NCBI RefSeq assembly: GCF_000003815.2
Contig: NC_049988.1
Coordinates: 16,693,445 to 16,721,961 of the forward strand
DNA from: Branchiostoma floridae
Lineage: Eukaryota; Chordata; Leptocardii; Amphioxiformes; Branchiostomatidae
DNA: 28,517 nt
Reading direction: 5' to 3'
Shown here: positions 1 through 9,540 of the stretch, piece after piece
Numbering within the stretch: position 1 is the stretch's first letter
How the letters are laid out: each line of letters begins with the position of its first letter
Notes under the pieces: model-generated
What the model saw: only the letters and a program-made list of their open reading frames with translations
Told to the model about the DNA's origin: nothing
The model's database searches: none
Position numbers and translations under genes: made by a program

Positions 1-47
1 TTTTTGCAGGGGGAAACAACAAAATATAAAACATATAGATCACAAAC

Positions 48-258
48 CTGAGATGAAATGGTCGCTGCACACTCTCTCGTGGCCTCGTGGTGTCCACGCC
101 GCGGTCGGGTTTTTCTTTCCCTGCTCAAAATCTGACCTTTTTAAGGCTCTAAGCCATGCAGCCCTTCGTCCTGGTTCCGCAGGGATTCTAAAAAACTTCT
201 TTCTACTGCCTTTATCCTTCCGGTTAGTACAATTCAGCGCACAACAACTGGTCGGCAT
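48..258 (-). CDS. THAP-domain protein, first coding exon (partial)
   Basis: THAP domains are C2CH zinc-binding DNA-recognition modules found in animal chromatin/transcription regulators and P-element-type transposases. Reading from the ATG at 258, the product begins MPTSCCALNC and shows the whole hallmark set: C5 and C10, the invariant-type Trp at residue 35, Pro26, and C64-x2-H67 followed by Phe68. The Cys-Cys, then long spacer, then Cys-x2-His spacing matches the family. I prefer the second in-frame Met (residue 8 of the longer ORF starting at 279) because THAP proteins nearly always start a few residues before the first Cys. The reading frame stops soon after, but CTCAG|GTTTGT lies at 50-42 on the minus strand, so the exon most likely ends at 48 with a GT donor at 47-46. 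The remaining exons lie beyond the left edge of the window. Whether this is a host regulator or a transposase-derived gene cannot be decided from the domain alone. Confidence 0.85.
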
Positions 259-279
259 GTTTGCGTTTCCCGCGCGCAA

Positions 280-322
280 CTGGTGGGCGAGGAGGGTTCA
301 GCCCGCCGTCCTCGCCCACCAG
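280..322 (-). repeat. Perfect 14-bp hairpin in presumed THAP 5' leader
   Basis: CTGGTGGGCGAGGA at 280-293 is exactly complementary to TCCTCGCCCACCAG at 309-322, leaving a 15-base loop. The stem is GC-rich. It lies between the CRE cluster and the ATG at 258, so it would be in the 5' untranslated leader if transcription starts near the CRE sites. Confidence 0.7.
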
Positions 323-339
323 CAGCTTTTTGCCTACCA

Positions 340-368
340 TGACGTCACGTGACGTAACCGTGACGTCA
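340..368. promoter_or_regulatory. CRE / E-box cluster upstream of the THAP exon
   Basis: Within 29 bases there are two full palindromic CRE sites TGACGTCA (340-347 and 361-368), a third CRE-like TGACGTAA (350-357), and a palindromic TCACGTGA E-box (345-352) that overlaps the first two. CREB/ATF dimers bind the first type and bHLH-ZIP factors (USF, MITF/TFE) the second. The cluster sits about 80 bases upstream of the THAP ATG in GC-rich sequence, as expected for a proximal promoter of the minus-strand gene. Binding is inferred from motif identity only. Confidence 0.6.
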
Positions 369-721
369 GCGCGATCGCTCGTATGCTGTTCATCTATAAT
401 ACACACCGCTCTTCCGATAGTAACTCTCATAATGCCAGATGACATAATACCGCCACTTAAAAAATGCTTTAGACTGAGGCCTTTTCATGATTAAGATATA
501 CATAAAAATTACTGATGCAGCATGGGTATACATGTCTTTTGATCACTTTATATTCATGTACATTTTCTCATGTTGCGGTTTCATGGCATCCTGTGGAACT
601 ATGAGAGTGGATGTTTCCATACAGACTCACATTTCGGTATCAGCTCTCGGCAAGATCGAAGCACTGAATAAAACAAGAGTTAGGAGACCTCATATCTCCC
701 CGAAATATTCTGATTCTGCAA
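369..721. other. Intergenic, nothing recognised
   Basis: No convincing coding exon, RNA gene or repeat was seen here. A long open frame on the plus strand from 487 is an artefact of the CA repeat that follows. Confidence 0.5.
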
Positions 722-848
722 ATGACACACAAATACACACAAATACACACACACAAACACACATACAAACACACACACACACAAACACACACACAAACAC
801 ACACACACGTACACACATACACACACACACACAAACACACACACAAAC

Positions 849-879
<31 letters not shown>

Positions 880-945
880 AACACACACACACACACACAC
901 ACAAATACACACACACACACAAATACACACAAATACACACACACT
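722..945. repeat. (CA)n microsatellite, imperfect
   Basis: About 220 bases of CA dinucleotides interrupted by AAAC and AAATAC variants. All six frames stay open through it and give His-Thr or Val-Cys repeats, which are not genes. Confidence 0.97.
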
Positions 946-1311
946 CAAGCACTCACACTATTGAAAACGGTTTGGGCTTGGGATTATAAATTTCTATAGG
1001 CTAATGGTTTGGAGTGATATACCTTCTTCTGGACTGGTAGTTTAGAACCTCAGAGGTTTCTTAGAACCCGCTACTACTTTACTTAAGTGAAGCCTGTCTC
1101 GACACAGCAGGAAATTACGTGGGCGCAGGTGTACAACACGTCAACCACGTACCGCTTCTTTTGTTAACACTTCATGGATATGAAATGATGAAGCCGGGTA
1201 GACGTAGGAAATAAGCAATTAACCTAGAGACGTTAAGACCACCCATCTAACTCTTACACCTTCTTTTGTGAACACTCCACCTACGCTTCAATATTTCTAG
1301 ATTTCTCGCAG
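946..1311. other. Unique spacer between two dinucleotide tracts
   Basis: No exon, RNA gene or transposon ends recognised. Similar short phrases (CTTCTTTTGTTAACACT near 1155 and CTTCTTTTGTGAACACT near 1261) hint at a diverged local duplication of about 106 bases. Confidence 0.4.
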
Positions 1312-1504
1312 TGTGTGTGTGTGTGTGTGTGTGTTTGTTTGTGTGTGATAGTGTGTGCGTGTGTGCGTGACAGTATGTGTATGACTGTGTGTGTTGTGTG
1401 TGTGTATGAGAGTGTGTGTGTGTATGACAGTGTGGGGGGGGGGGCAGTGTGTGTGTGTGTGTGATATTGTGTGCGTGTGTGTGTGACAGTGTGTGTGTGT
1501 GTAC
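1312..1504. repeat. (TG)n microsatellite, opposite orientation to the CA tract
   Basis: TG dinucleotides with TGACAG and TGTATGA interruptions and a run of ten or so G at about 1434-1444. With the CA tract at 722-945 it forms a widely spaced inverted pair. Confidence 0.95.
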
Positions 1505-1643
1505 TATGTGTGTTCCGGACATTTGTGGTCAGCATAAGTTAAGAACCTTTGGTGTTGTGACGATCAAGGTAAATCATGCAAATTTACCATCATGAAGATG
1601 AAGAGCGGCCCATAGCGATTGTAGCAGCATCACTTCTCCCTAA

Positions 1644-2171
1644 GGCCACAGCAAGTAAATTTTATGGATGACGCGCGCATTAATTTTCGCCTGATTTCAG
1701 GAAAAAAACAAGATTTTTTTTCTTCTGTATGGACGGTCAACATGACGATAAAAGTTTAAAAAATGAAAATGAGCAAATATGTTGTGTTGTTGCCTTAGGC
1801 TAATGATTGTACTTGCAGAAGTGACACTTGCGAGGTACCTAGGACTGTAGAAATAAAACTTATTGGATTTGAAAAAGTGACACCAATATGGAAGCCATGA
1901 GTGTGGTTATCAACTTTGTGTGATGTCAGTCTACCACACTAGTGTCACTTTTACCACACCAAGTCATTTCTTTAATACAGAAATAAATGCCTTGTTGGCT
2001 CTGGTACCATGTTTTGTCCCTTTTATTCGTGTTACAACATTCATCACAACTTATGGTGCCTATTTTTGAAAATGTAGCCATCTTGTTTTTTTCACCCATC
2101 TTTTTTCGCCTTATCGCACTATTTTTGCAGTCTGCAGAGGATGTCATCCATAAAATTTACTTGCTGTGGCC
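1644..2171 (+). mobile_element. PIF/Harbinger-like non-autonomous element, copy A
   Basis: Terminal inverted repeats GGCCACAGCAAGTAAAT (left) and its complement ending ...CTTGCTGTGGCC (right) are flanked on both sides by TAA, a 3-bp target duplication of the TWA type typical of PIF/Harbinger. The subterminal ATGGATGACATCC-type block is also inverted. The interior has no transposase frame. A second copy (B, 19481-20145) is the same element in the opposite orientation, recognisable by shared interior phrases such as TTAGCCATCTTGTTTTTTT and GTGCCTATTT. Superfamily assignment rests on TSD and ends only. Confidence 0.7.
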
Positions 2172-2280
2172 TAAGTCAGAAACATCAAACTTAGGCAAGC
2201 TTGACTTCACTGACTCAATAGGCAAAGCAGGTGTTACGAGGCTGCTCGGGAAATTCCCTATCCCATTTTTGGCCGGAATG

Positions 2281-2551
2281 GTTTGATCCGCTCACACCGC
2301 ACCATCGCACATGTGGCGGGTTCTTTTACGTGCCTGTGGTGTGGCTCTCCCCACACACGGGACCTCCATTTAACGTCCTATCCGAGGGACGGCCCTAGCC
2401 GAAGCTAGGTCCTCATTTTCACCTGATAAAGTGAAGAAAGTCGTGTAAAGTGCCTTTCCCAAGGGTACAAGATCGGTGACACGCGGCCGAATTCGAACTC
2501 GTAACCTCTCGGTTTCGAGCCAAACACTCTGCCGCTGCGCTACGCGATCTC
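2281..2551 (-). mobile_element. tRNA-derived SINE
   Basis: On the minus strand the head resembles a tRNA: A-box-like TAGCGCAGCGGC (2542-2531) and B-box-like GAGTTCGAATTC (2500-2489), internal RNA polymerase III promoter elements. An anticodon-arm-like stem lies between them with loop CTCGAAA. The body that follows contains phrases seen in widespread invertebrate SINEs, such as GGGAAAGGCACTTTACACGA and GCACGTAAAAGAACCC, which suggest a conserved SINE central domain. No intact tRNA cloverleaf or acceptor stem is present, so it is not a functional tRNA. The exact domain family is not assigned. Confidence 0.8.
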
Positions 2552-2580
2552 ACATTTCTTTATAGAAATCAGGATTTAGA

Positions 2581-2875
2581 CAGCTGCGGATTGTCCTCGG
2601 ACAGATTAAAAATCGGGGTCTCTCCTGGGACAAATTGGAATCGTGATTTGCCCTTAACAGAGTCCTAAGACAGATGTCAGTCGCAATAGAATCGAAATAG
2701 ATTTTAATTTGCCCTAGGACAGATTGGAATCGGGGTCTGCCCTAGCCAGGACAATCCTCCTTTCTACTAGCACAGCTTCCGATGGCAATCTGTCCTAGAG
2801 TAGACTCCTGTTTCAAATCTGGATTTGTCCTAGAAAAGACCCCGATCGAAATCTAGCCCGGGTGAATGTCCTGAA
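2581..2875. repeat. Degenerate minisatellite with both motif orientations
   Basis: About 300 bases built from variants of CCTAGGACAGATT and AATCGGGGTCT. Forward copies dominate 2585-2745. From about 2785 the complement appears (AATCTGTCCTAG, GACCCCGAT). Units are unequal in spacing and strongly diverged. Confidence 0.6.
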
Positions 2876-3051
2876 TATCATCACTCTCCACAGTGACACA
2901 TATAATGCTATATATGGTAATGCATACCTAAAGTGGCAGTGGCAGGCCTAAGGGGCATGTTTATAGTAGGGCACGACGAACCCGCTTCACAAGAAAAAGA
3001 GTATAAGGAACCCTTACATCCTTTCTCGGAAGTCCTTCTAAGAGTCAGATA

Positions 3052-3083
3052 TCAATCAATCAATCAATTTGCAATCAATCACT
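3052..3083. repeat. (ATCA)n microsatellite
   Basis: Short ATCA run with one TTTGCA interruption. Confidence 0.85.
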
Positions 3084-3290
3084 CGCTTGCATCATGAGTT
3101 GATGCGTGGCCGCTACAGACAGATGCTCCAAATACAACAAAGCTGCATCTGCTGTTAACATGTTGCCGTTTGGATGTGGCAGCTCCTGCACCTGTGGGAC
3201 TATGAGCGTCAGTAGACGAGAGGGTGGAGAAAGAATGGACCGATCCTGTCGAACACCACATCAAACAGATAGAACCCTCTATTCTATGTC

Positions 3291-3352
3291 GAACACCTCC
3301 GTCAAAAACTGCCCCAGTGGGACACAAATGGTTATTTTTGACGGAGGTGTTC
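3291..3352. repeat. Perfect 18-bp stem, 26-base loop
   Basis: GAACACCTCCGTCAAAAA (3291-3308) is exactly complementary to 3335-3352. The phrase GTCGAACACC also occurs as a direct repeat at about 3249. Flanks pair only weakly, so a microRNA precursor is possible but not supported. A small transposon remnant is as likely. Confidence 0.6.
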
Positions 3353-3827
3353 AAAATAGGACCATGATCGAACAGGGGGCGGGGTTTTGGATCGTTCCGT
3401 TCCGCACGTCACTCATTTACCTAAAAAACCATGTGCAGGTCAGATCAGGCAAACAGGCCGCCGAATCCACATCGACAAGTGATTACTAGACTCCATTGTC
3501 TCGTGGATCAACAACATGTACATTAAAAAACTAGAGTTCCTCGAACACATATCTTCGCCAAATAAACAATTTCTATGGAAGATAGTTCTTTTTGAATGAT
3601 TAATGTGTATAAGTCCATATGTTATCTAGTCACATCATGTAGTGGTTGGTTGGATTATGAACATTGTGAGTAGATTAGTCTATTCTGTCGGTGTACATAA
3701 TGCAGCAAATGTTTTGGCGATGTGAATGAATGTCTTTGCATAATCAGAACAATTTGTACAGGTATGAGGTTACTGTTCTATTTTGTGTTGTCATAATTAC
3801 TTTCGGAGAGCTGGTTATGTTTTGGGT

Positions 3828-3960
3828 AGCGTTTGTATGTATGTATGTATGTATGTATGTATGTATGTAGAAACCAGCAAATTGAAGACCGGCTGAATGG
3901 ATTGAAGTGATATTTGGTATGTGGGTAGGTCTTGGAAACCTGGAAACCACAGGAAGTCAC
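3828..3960 (+). repeat. (GTAT)n microsatellite plus attached repeat module
   Basis: A GTAT run of roughly ten units is followed by AAACCAGCAAATTG...GGCTGAATGG and ATTTGGTATGTGGGTAGGTC. The same layout (TATG run, then 'GATAACTCGAG', then 'GATGGA', then 'TTTGGT...GTAGG') appears on the other strand at 5.4-5.86 kb, so both belong to one dispersed family. Confidence 0.65.
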
Positions 3961-5267
3961 GCCGATAATTGCATTCGTCACTCACCAAACCCCGGCCACT
4001 GTAACAGTTGTTCCTTCCAATTTACGGAACTTTTTAACTCACCAAGGGTCATCTAAGGGCCATATGCAAGGATTGCTACGACCCCCGCCTTGGTGAACGT
4101 TTGTTTCAATCTCATGAAAATAGTAAAGTTTTGCAGTCGCGAGTTAAGTCAGAGGTATTTTACAGAGTCCAAGGTTATGATTTCTGCGACTGTCCGATGA
4201 CAGCCGCCTGTCACCTTTGGCGATTTGTATTTCTCGCAATGATGTCAGTTCTTTCTAGCCGACCTTTCCCTTACAACATGACATCTCTGTTAAGAGTTGA
4301 GGAATGCGTGGATAATTGACGGTGACCCTTTTGACCTAAGTGCTGTTCTTCAACATGTTGGGTTTGTCTTGTCCCAGCACTTGGTCACTTGTTGTTTTAA
4401 CCTAGTTCACAGATGTAAGTACTATGTGTTACAAGCCGTCATTGTTCAATTATGTTATATTACTGACTTTACATAGTACTTATTCGTTTGTTTAGACCCA
4501 TGTAGTGTTACTGGCACATGGAACACCAAGTTTCCTTGCAGTCCATCATGAGAAAATACACCTGAAGTGTCTCGTATTAGCTCTACATCTTTATATCAAG
4601 TGATATTCGTCAAGTTCCCTCTACTACATTTTTACCGTTCCCATGATATAGTGTTGCTTTTATTGTTGATCTGTATATAGATATAAGCAACACTTGTATA
4701 TAGATATGTTATATTTCAACTGCTATGAATCCTTTGCTGTGTGCCGTCGTATTGACATCAATTCAGCAAGCTATTTAATTGCTTAATTTTATAGATACGT
4801 GTTGGACACGGTCAGGCTTTGCATTTTGCTAACATGAACCATGACCATTTATAGGCATTTTTCAGCCAGTAGTCTCTACCAGACTCCATCCTGGCGGAAT
4901 AGTACACGGATGACCTAGTAACATCCCTGGTCAATCAGAATTTCATGCTTCCAAGACAACGTCTGTTTATCAGGGAGCCCCTGCTTCCACTGGCTCCTTT
5001 GACCTACTTCTCCTCTATTTTTAGACATCTATGGGTCGATTCAAGTCCTTTCAGGTGACTCCGTCACAAGTATTTTTCAACCGTTATAGAAGTTTCCCTA
5101 AGTAATTATATTAAATACAGAGTGATTTATATAATTTGCATCTCATTATGTTGATAATCATCCGAAGTACCTACCTACCAAAAACAAAAAATATCCATCA
5201 ATCCCCTCAGGAGTTATCCATCTAAAAAGTTACGAAATATAACACCCACTGCAATTCCAAACAAGCT
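3961..5267. other. Intergenic, no gene recognised
   Basis: I see no coding exon here. The phrase AGTCTCTACCAGACTCC at about 4872 recurs at 26132 and, with one change, at 21902, and probably marks diverged transposon pieces. Short palindromic TATATAGATAT duplicates occur around 4673-4707. Confidence 0.4.
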
Positions 5268-5860
5268 GCTAGGGGGCCCAAAATTAGACCATTGACTCCT
5301 AGTACCAACAGCTATCCACCAGTAAAAAATCACGAACCTGGCACTTCTGGAAAATTTAGGCGCAAACTTTGATGCTCACTTGCAGTACCAAAACAATTTG
5401 CCAGGAGGCCCATTATCGAACTTGACCTTCCTTTCTGTGTCCCCTACCTATCAACCAAATATCATTAACATCCATCAAGAACATCTCGAGTTATCTTGCT
5501 TACAGACAAACGCACTTACATACAAAGCCAGCTACAGCACCATAGGTAAAAGGTAGCTAAACCATTCTCGCACATGGCAATCCTTTCCACAGCCGCTACA
5601 GACCTGCCAAATATCGTGGAAATCGCCCAGCTACATTTTGACTTATGCCTCCCGAAAAAACACCCAAAAAAATACCAAGCTCGCTAATGTACCATAGGAA
5701 AACGCCAGGTAACCCATTTTCGAACTAGGCATGCCTTTAAACAACCGCTACACACCTGCAAAAAATAAAAAAGTTCCATCCACAATTTCTCGAGTTATAT
5801 CCTGTTGACCTACATACAGACCCAAGTCGGCAAAAACATAAGCTTCTTGGCGAAGCTAAT
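5268..5860 (-). repeat. ~150-bp tandem repeat, about four diverged units
   Basis: Unit starts are marked by related phrases at about 5268 (CTAGGGGGCCC), 5401 (CCAGGAGGCCC), 5551 (GTAGCTAAACCATTCTCG) and 5701 (CCAGGTAACCCATTTTCGAA), i.e. spacings of 133, 150 and 150. Units 2 and 4 share CTCGAGTTAT near their ends, and units 3 and 4 share ACCATAGG and CCGCTACA. On the minus strand the last unit ends in CGCCAAGAAGCTTATGTTTT, the start of the module also seen at 3.83 kb. Helitron-like elements often carry such internal tandem repeats, but no Helitron termini were verified. Confidence 0.65.
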
Positions 5861-5934
5861 TAAAGGTAATACATGAATGAACCAAAATCGATCCTACTAC
5901 TGTTCAATCGTTCCGAGCAACACGCCGTTAATTA

Positions 5935-5966
5935 GATGCGCAATAAAGGTCTTCATTCATTAAACG
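5935..5966 (+). mobile_element. Retrotransposon 3' tail (ATTC family), remnant
   Basis: GCAATAAAGGTCTTCATTC is the same 3' end seen at 6601 and 20459, here with only a short ATTC tail. Confidence 0.6.
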
Positions 5967-6214
5967 TATCGCTGCAGCAGCAACTTCCCGCAGCGATGGA
6001 TGACAAAGAGGGGTAGAGGAAACTAGTTATGTGGAGATTCTGAGCGAGCTCGCCGGAGTAAGAGAGTGAGCGACTTTATTGGACAGGGAATCACTTGGGA
6101 GACCTGAATGCGTCCTCAATGGCCATTACGTCGATAGCTAACGAAATAAAAGCAATAACAACGTATTCAAAGCTTTCAACGACATCAGAAAGAATCGAGT
6201 TTGAAGATAAAATT

Positions 6215-6302
6215 ACAGTATCAAATAGGGGTGGGTACCGGTACAGAAAATTCAGGTCCAGGTCCGGTTTAGGTCCAGAGGATCAGGTCCAGGTCCAGAC
6301 CT
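6215..6302. repeat. AGGTCC-iterated short repeat
   Basis: A GGTACCGGTAC palindrome followed by several AGGTCC/AGGTCCAGGTCC units. The same style, with AGGTAC instead of AGGTCC, recurs at 11745-11825. Confidence 0.6.
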
Positions 6303-6449
6303 GAACCCGATTCAGTATGTGAAAACCTAGATTGCGAATGGACAATACTCAAAACATAATTTTAAAAGAAGCTGCTGTTATCTTTCAGTGTCCTTGGTGC
6401 TAAATGACAAGCATATCAGGAAGGTCCATTAGTACCATGTTATGTACAT

Positions 6450-6637
6450 CATAAAACATATCAGCTCTTTTATCTCCACTATAACAGAAAAGCGAGGAGA
6501 AGTTGAATTTATCCAGAAATAATCTCATTTTGTATCTGTGAACTGTATCTTTTCAACATGTCTTGTTGTGACCTGTACTTAGCCCGGTGTGGCAAAAATG
6601 TGCAATAACGGTCTTCATTCATTCATTCATTCATTCA
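6450..6637 (+). mobile_element. 5'-truncated retrotransposon inserted in the array
   Basis: The first spacer copy reads ..TATGTACAT, then about 188 extra bases, then TAATGTAGTTACC. The sister spacers at about 7452 and 8096 read straight across (AAGCACATTAATGTAGTTACC at 8093), so they are empty sites. The insert ends in CAATAACGGTC(TTCA)n, the ATTC-type tail of a non-LTR element. Confidence 0.75.
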
Positions 6638-8167
6638 TTAATGTAGTTACCTTCTGCCTGTTAATGGTAACTAATGGATGATTGTTAGTCAAATGGCTAC
6701 TTTAGTGTGAAAAACGTTAACCAGTGAAAACACAACAACATAAAGAATTAAGTAATGAAGCGATTGGTGAAGAAGCTCCTGCCTCCTTAGCATCTGTTAT
6801 TTGCTGATATACGTTTTGGGGCGGTGTTGTCGTGTAGAATGGAAATGGGCCACACACACTTTAGCAGGGACCATTGTGATAACGTTACATTTGTCCCCGA
6901 AAAAACTTCACCAAAACAGTCCTGAAGTGTTTTCTGTACCCGGAGCTTTCTCTGGCCTTGTTGCTGAGTGCCAAGAAAGATCAAACAATATAATGGCATG
7001 AACGATAAAAAGGCTGGCGTTACTTTGACCACTAAAACCACAACGACAAGGCAGGAAGCAACGTCATGATTTTACAAGAAGCTGCTGTTATCTTTCGCTG
7101 TCCTTGGTTCTGATTGCCAAGAAAGATCAAAAAGTATAATGGCATGTACGATAAAAGGACTGGCGTTACTTTGACTACTAAAACAGACCACCCCAAGGCA
7201 GGAAGCACCGTCATGATTTTAAAAGAAGCTGGGGTTATCTTGCCCTGGCCTTGGTGCTGAATGGCAAGAAAAATCAATCAGTATAATGACATATACGATA
7301 AAAGGACTGACGTACGTTTGACCACAAAAACAGACCACTACAAGGCACGAAACAACGTCATAACTTTACAAGAAGCTGTACGTATGTTCTGCTGTCCTTG
7401 GTGCTGAATGGCAAGCACCTCAGACAGGTCCAGTAGTACCATGTTAAGTACATTATTTAGTTACATTCTGCCTATAGCATGTTAATGGTAACTGATGAAT
7501 ACATGTTAGTCAAATGGCTACTTTATTGGGATAAAAGTTAACCTGTGGAAACACAACAACATAAATAACTAGGTAATGAGGCTAATGTAGAGGAAGCTCT
7601 TGCCGCCTTAGCATCTGCCATTTGCTGATGCACGTTTTTCGGCAGTGTTGTCGTGTAGAGTTGAACTGGAACACGCAAACATCAAAGATCATTGTGAAAC
7701 ATCTGTCCCACAAAAAACTTTATCAAAACAGTACTTGCGTGTTTTCTGTACCCGTTGCTTTCCCTGGCCTTGGTGCTGAATGCCAAGAAAGACCAAATTA
7801 AATGTATGATAGAAAGGCTGACGTTAGTTTGGCCACTTAAAACACGCTACGAGAAGGCATGAAGCAACGTCTTGACTGTACAAGAAGCTGCCGTTATCTT
7901 TCGCTGTCCTTGGTGCTGATTGCCAAGAAAGATCAAACAGTATAATTACATGTGCTAAATAATGGCTGGCGTACGCTTGACCACTGAAACAGACCACGAC
8001 AAGGCAGGAAGCAACGTCATGATTTTACAAGAAGCTGCTGTTATCTTTCGCTGTTCTTGGTTCTGAATGGCAAGCACCTTAGTAGTACCATGTTAAGCAC
8101 ATTAATGTAGTTACCTTCTGTCTAGCGCCTGTTAATGGTTACTAATGGATGATTGTTAGCCAAATTT

Positions 8168-8314
8168 TAGAGCTGCTGTCAAGTACACAGACCACGTGCA
8201 CGGGTTGTATATCCTGCCTTTTGATTTTATGTACTGGATTATTGTTTTTTTTAATGTACCGTCTAATTGTTTGTCCTTATGGGCCTTGGCGCCTGACAAT
8301 TAACTATTGATTTT
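8168..8314 (+). mobile_element. Retrotransposon 3'-end fragment inserted in the array
   Basis: In the third spacer copy about 150 bases interrupt the sequence that is continuous at 6690-6705 and 7510-7525 (GTTAGTCAAATGGCTACTTTA). The insert carries a T-rich stretch and CTTATGGGCCTTGGCGCCTG, a phrase I associate with CR1-like 3' ends. Family not certain. Confidence 0.55.
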
Positions 8315-8621
8315 GTGTGATAAAAGTTAATCAGTTAAAACGCAAGAATATTAAAAGAATTAAGTAATGAAGCGATTGTAGAAGATTCTCTCGCCTTTGC
8401 AGCTGTACTTCGTTGATGTTAGTGTTGGTTTCAACACTGGAACGCGCTACGCATAGCCTATAACAATGCTCTCATGATATTGGCATGTTTGTTGTGTGTC
8501 GGTTCCTGAACGGGGAACATGCGGTTCCAGCGTCTTTTCTGAAGATGGGGCGTAAGTGTGAACGGTTGGCTTGAGTTTGTCCTTCCCCACATACTATAAT
8601 GCTCTAATGATATTGTTAGGC

Positions 8622-8900
8622 TATAAAACGAGTGCTCATCATCAGTCGGCTGTGGAGCAGTCGATCACAAGTTTCATCCACGACAGAAGTTCCGCAGCTA
8701 GTGCAACAATAGCGTCAAGTGCTAGTAGTAGTGTATCTGTATCTATATAGCCGGTATAACCGCCGTTCGGCGTAACACACCAGCATCGCAGGCACGCGGC
8801 GCGGCAGCAGTTGGTTATATTACACCGAACGATCCGTCACACCTAGCTTTTGCACATCTATCTGCAAGCGTTCTTAAAAACTACCCAGAGAAGATGCCCC
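8622..8900 (+). promoter_or_regulatory. TATA promoter and leader, probably of a transposon
   Basis: TATAAAA at 8622-8628 is followed 16-19 bases later by the Inr-like CATCAGTC. Downstream is a GC-rich leader with the inverted pair AGCCGGTATAAC / GGTTATATTACACCGAA around GCCGTTCGGCG. The upstream phrase ATGCTCTCATGATATTG at 8467 is duplicated as ATGCTCTAATGATATTG at 8599. I read this as the 5' region of a retroelement. A host gene promoter is the alternative. Confidence 0.4.
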
Positions 8901-8975
8901 TACTGTGCTTGGTGATAACAAATTCCACTCTACGATAGTTCCGGGAAAGTACGATAGTTCTGGGATCCCACATGT

Positions 8976-9158
8976 TTGCCTCACATGGGTACATACTTTC
9001 GAAGCAAGGAGAAGGAAACTATCATCACTCAAGCATTTATACAACGCATCGCCACATCTGAAAGCAACATCATCTCCCGCTCATTCCATTCAGACGCCCT
9101 CATACACAGCACATTCTGGACACACTACGCCAATCTCATCTACAAAAATCCCGGCTGA
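8976..9158 (+). pseudogene. Short unidentified ORF downstream of the TATA leader
   Basis: A 60-residue open frame (MPHMGTYFRSKEKETIITQ at its start) lies about 330 bases after the TATA box. Its basic/polar composition looks more protein-like than the neighbouring frames, but there is no recognised motif. A second, longer frame (8905-9222) overlaps it and only one could be real. Could be a degraded transposon ORF or chance. Confidence 0.2.
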
Positions 9159-9313
9159 TCTACCTCAACTTTTTACGGTATATAAACTGTATTTGCTGTA
9201 TTGCGTTTTTTTTACATATTAATTGTCCATCTGATACGGGGCGAGTGCTTATACTATAAAGTTGAAATAGATAAAAATGATAGAAAAAAAAGCAGCTACA
9301 TGAATCAACTCTA

Positions 9314-9537
9314 ACGTTAGGTGTACGTATGTTAATTAATATAACCTATATCCGTTATATATAAGCAAGATATTTGGGGATCGTTATGTCGATGGAAGGT
9401 AGTTTCGCATTCCATTTTTTGGGAAAATGTTAAAATGTTGACATTTGAAACCCACGTCGATGATCTGAAACCTCTAAATACACCCATTTTTTAAACAGCG
9501 AATTTAGGTTCCCCCGCGGATCAAGGTGAACTAGCGT
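9314..9537. mobile_element. TA-target MITE inserted beside a duplicated splice donor
   Basis: Ends ACGTTAGGTG (left) and GAACTAGCGT (right), with subterminal CCTATATCCG, are flanked by TA on each side (9312-9313, 9538-9539). Without it the flanks join as CAGCTACATGAATCAACTCTA + CCTGCATGA, which matches the uninterrupted GPCR exon/intron junction at 9990-10020. Relatives sit at 18045-18260 and, truncated, at about 9815-9863. Confidence 0.65.
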
Positions 9538-9540
9538 TAC

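Larger units (their letters stand above)
6360..8450. repeat. Higher-order tandem array of ~147-bp monomers
   Basis: Monomers share AGAAGCTG..GTTATCTTTC, GTCCTTGGTGCTGA and CCAAGAAAGATCAA. They start near 6366, 6929, 7069, 7214, 7360, 7739, 7874 and 8021; adjacent ones are 140-148 apart. Clusters alternate with a longer spacer (TTAATGGTAACTAATGGATG...AAACACAACAACATAAA...CTTAGCATCTG) seen at about 6660, 7480 and 8130. So the array has a second, longer period of roughly 650-815 bases, the variation being due to insertions. No coding frame is preserved among the copies. Confidence 0.75.

Noticed and set aside
48-258. THAP exon as part of an autonomous P-element transposon
   Set aside because: No transposon ends or transposase core are visible, and a normal intron donor follows; cannot be excluded beyond the window edge.
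487-999. Long His/Thr repeat ORF and opposing Cys/Val ORFs
   Set aside because: They are translations of the CA microsatellite. Same for 1247-1535, 12283-12760 and 22046-22545.
2460-2551. Functional tRNA gene
   Set aside because: A and B boxes are present but the acceptor stem and a full cloverleaf are not, and the body continues as a SINE.
3079-3489. Overlapping 91- and 127-residue ORFs
   Set aside because: They cross the perfect hairpin at 3291-3352, lack motifs, and neither shows an advantage over the other strand.
5268-8450. CRISPR-like or phased array
   Set aside because: Repeats are long (~150 bases), diverged and without unique equal-length spacers, and the window is eukaryotic.
6360-8450. 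Nucleosome-positioning satellite because period is ~147
   Set aside because: The period match alone is not evidence; no phased AA/TT pattern was measured.
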